From Spirosoma sp. SC4-14 (GTDB lineage Bacteria > Bacteroidota > Bacteroidia > Cytophagales > Spirosomataceae), in assembly GCF_037201965.1 (NCBI RefSeq), contig NZ_CP147518.1, positions 6,751,001 to 6,815,000 on the forward strand: a stretch of 64,000 nt of DNA, written 5' to 3'. Below the pieces are notes generated by a model. It was not told where the DNA came from. It made no database searches and worked only from the letters and a program-made list of their open reading frames with translations. Below, in pieces: positions 63,460-64,000 of the stretch. Made by a program: the position numbers and the translations under genes. Every line of letters starts with the position of its first letter. Within the stretch, counting starts at the first letter, position 1.

Positions 63460-63722
63460 CCTACGGCACATTAACAAATCAACTTTACGCTACTGCAGAA
63501 CCAGGCAAACCTAAAATAGGTGATGGAGCAACGCTTATTCTTTGGTCGGATCGGCAAGCCTACACAGTGATAGATGTGAAGAAATCATACGTAGTGGTTA
63601 GCCGCGACAACCAACCTTCAACCGTGAAAAAAGCTTATTTACATAAAGATGGAAACTACTATCTCGGGGGGTATTTGTTAAAAATTGGCTTTCGAGAGGA
63701 GTATTACGACCCACATTTTTAA
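63456..63722 (+). CDS. Small protein of a family seen on mobile elements
   Basis: An 88-residue protein whose ATG overlaps the stop of the HNH gene, so the two are translationally coupled. It is predicted beta-rich (GDGATLILWSDRQAYTVIDV) and ends KIGFREEYYDPHF; that C-terminus recalls small phage or plasmid proteins ending in DPxF, from memory. Function is unknown; coupling suggests it acts with or controls the nuclease. Confidence 0.6.
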   Translation: MTYGTLTNQLYATAEPGKPKIGDGATLILWSDRQAYTVIDVKKSYVVVSRDNQPSTVKKAYLHKDGNYYLGGYLLKIGFREEYYDPHF

Positions 63723-63861
63723 GCTTATCAACATTTGATAACAGATGATGAATGTTCAGTGGTAGCTCCAAGAGAGATCATCTGAACAAAATGGATTCCT
63801 ATTTATCAATTCATTACTACGACGGCTCAAGAACGCAGGGTTTGATTCACATCAATAAACA

Positions 63862-63910
63862 AACGACCCCGTTCAGCTACTGCATCTTGCAATAGCTGAA
63901 CGGGGCCGTT
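63862..63910. terminator. Bidirectional terminator between the small mobile-type gene and the subtilase gene
   Basis: 18-bp arms 63862-63879 and 63893-63910 with one mismatch (CCCCGTTCAGCTA and complement) between convergent genes. No gene is seen in 63723-63861. Confidence 0.8.
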
Positions 63911-63923
63911 AAAAAGCGTTTTC

Positions 63924-64000
63924 TTATTTTCCTTTGGTGCTGCCTTCCTGGGCCAATGCCATTTTTACGGCATCGTAGAGGTTAACAATACCACCCGTTT
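63924..64000 (-). CDS. C-terminal end of a probable subtilisin-like S8 peptidase
   Basis: The last 25 codons of a gene entering from the right edge: TGGIVNLYDAVKMALAQEGSTKGK and a TAA at 63926-63924. The GGIVNLYDAVK segment is a common end of S8 subtilase domains in Bacteroidota. Only this tail is visible, so the call is tentative. Confidence 0.5.
   Translation of the reverse strand, partial: TGGIVNLYDAVKMALAQEGSTKGK

Noticed and set aside
63723-63782. In-frame coding-like stretch after the stop of the 88-residue gene (AYQHLITDDECSVV...)
   Set aside because: The natural family C-terminus appears to be DPHF, just before the stop, so the extension is probably chance.

Overview
The window is chromosomal DNA of a Gram-negative member of the phylum Bacteroidota, most likely a Cytophagales bacterium of the Spirosoma or Dyadobacter type. 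The evidence is two SusC-type TonB-linked receptors and a SusD lipoprotein, the gene order nusB - ytxH - DUF1573 - yajC - ybbR - coaE, a long NusB, many Bacteroidota-restricted lipoprotein families (DUF4136, DUF4142, DUF2846, DUF1573) and promoters of the Bacteroidota type (-7 element TAnnTTTG). The genus is inference; the phylum is secure. No rRNA, tRNA, CRISPR array, transposase or prophage was seen.

Layout. 1-10 kb is an envelope and nutrient-uptake region: a truncated SusC on the minus strand, a DPP-IV-type peptidase, an LpxR-type lipid A deacylase whose start lies inside a large inverted repeat, and a complete susC-susD pair. 10-22 kb holds a TPR membrane protein, a zinc metalloprotease, a four-gene tetR-tolC-acrA-acrB type RND efflux operon and a porin. 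22-32 kb is mixed housekeeping: a PhyH-type dioxygenase, malate dehydrogenase, TatA, GatA, a LysM lytic transglycosylase and an MsbA-like ABC exporter. 32-36 kb is the nusB-to-coaE block. 36-41 kb has a secreted amidase, a DUF4136 lipoprotein, a DUF937-OmpA fusion and a nucleotidyltransferase.

41-47 kb is a phenylalanine/tyrosine degradation cluster: homogentisate dioxygenase, HPPD, phenylalanine hydroxylase, a MarR regulator, fumarylacetoacetase and a flavin reductase. Together these cover Phe to fumarate plus acetoacetate, except tyrosine transamination and maleylacetoacetate isomerisation. An array of TTGTTTAG half-sites upstream of hmgA is a plausible MarR operator. 47-57 kb holds DUF4142, gamma-glutamyltransferase, a MacB-type permease, recA, citrate synthase and an amidohydrolase.

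57.4-63.7 kb is the most accessory part. Around uvrA lie a HEPN-like gene whose first helix is encoded but lacks a normal start codon, a Uma2-type nuclease gene, a wrecked vsr (very-short-patch repair) gene carrying two similar 16-nt insertions, an orphan HNH restriction-type endonuclease and a small co-transcribed protein. It looks like the remnant of a restriction-modification locus with no methyltransferase in view. The window ends in the C-terminus of a probable subtilisin-like protease on the minus strand.

A second theme is intergenic hairpins. Many genes end in long, perfect inverted repeats (up to 31-bp arms), often with the A and T tracts inside the stem so they could work in both directions. 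A separate set of looser hairpins is built from short repeated words such as TTTACAG and TTTATGG, and one element next to gatA looks REP-like.
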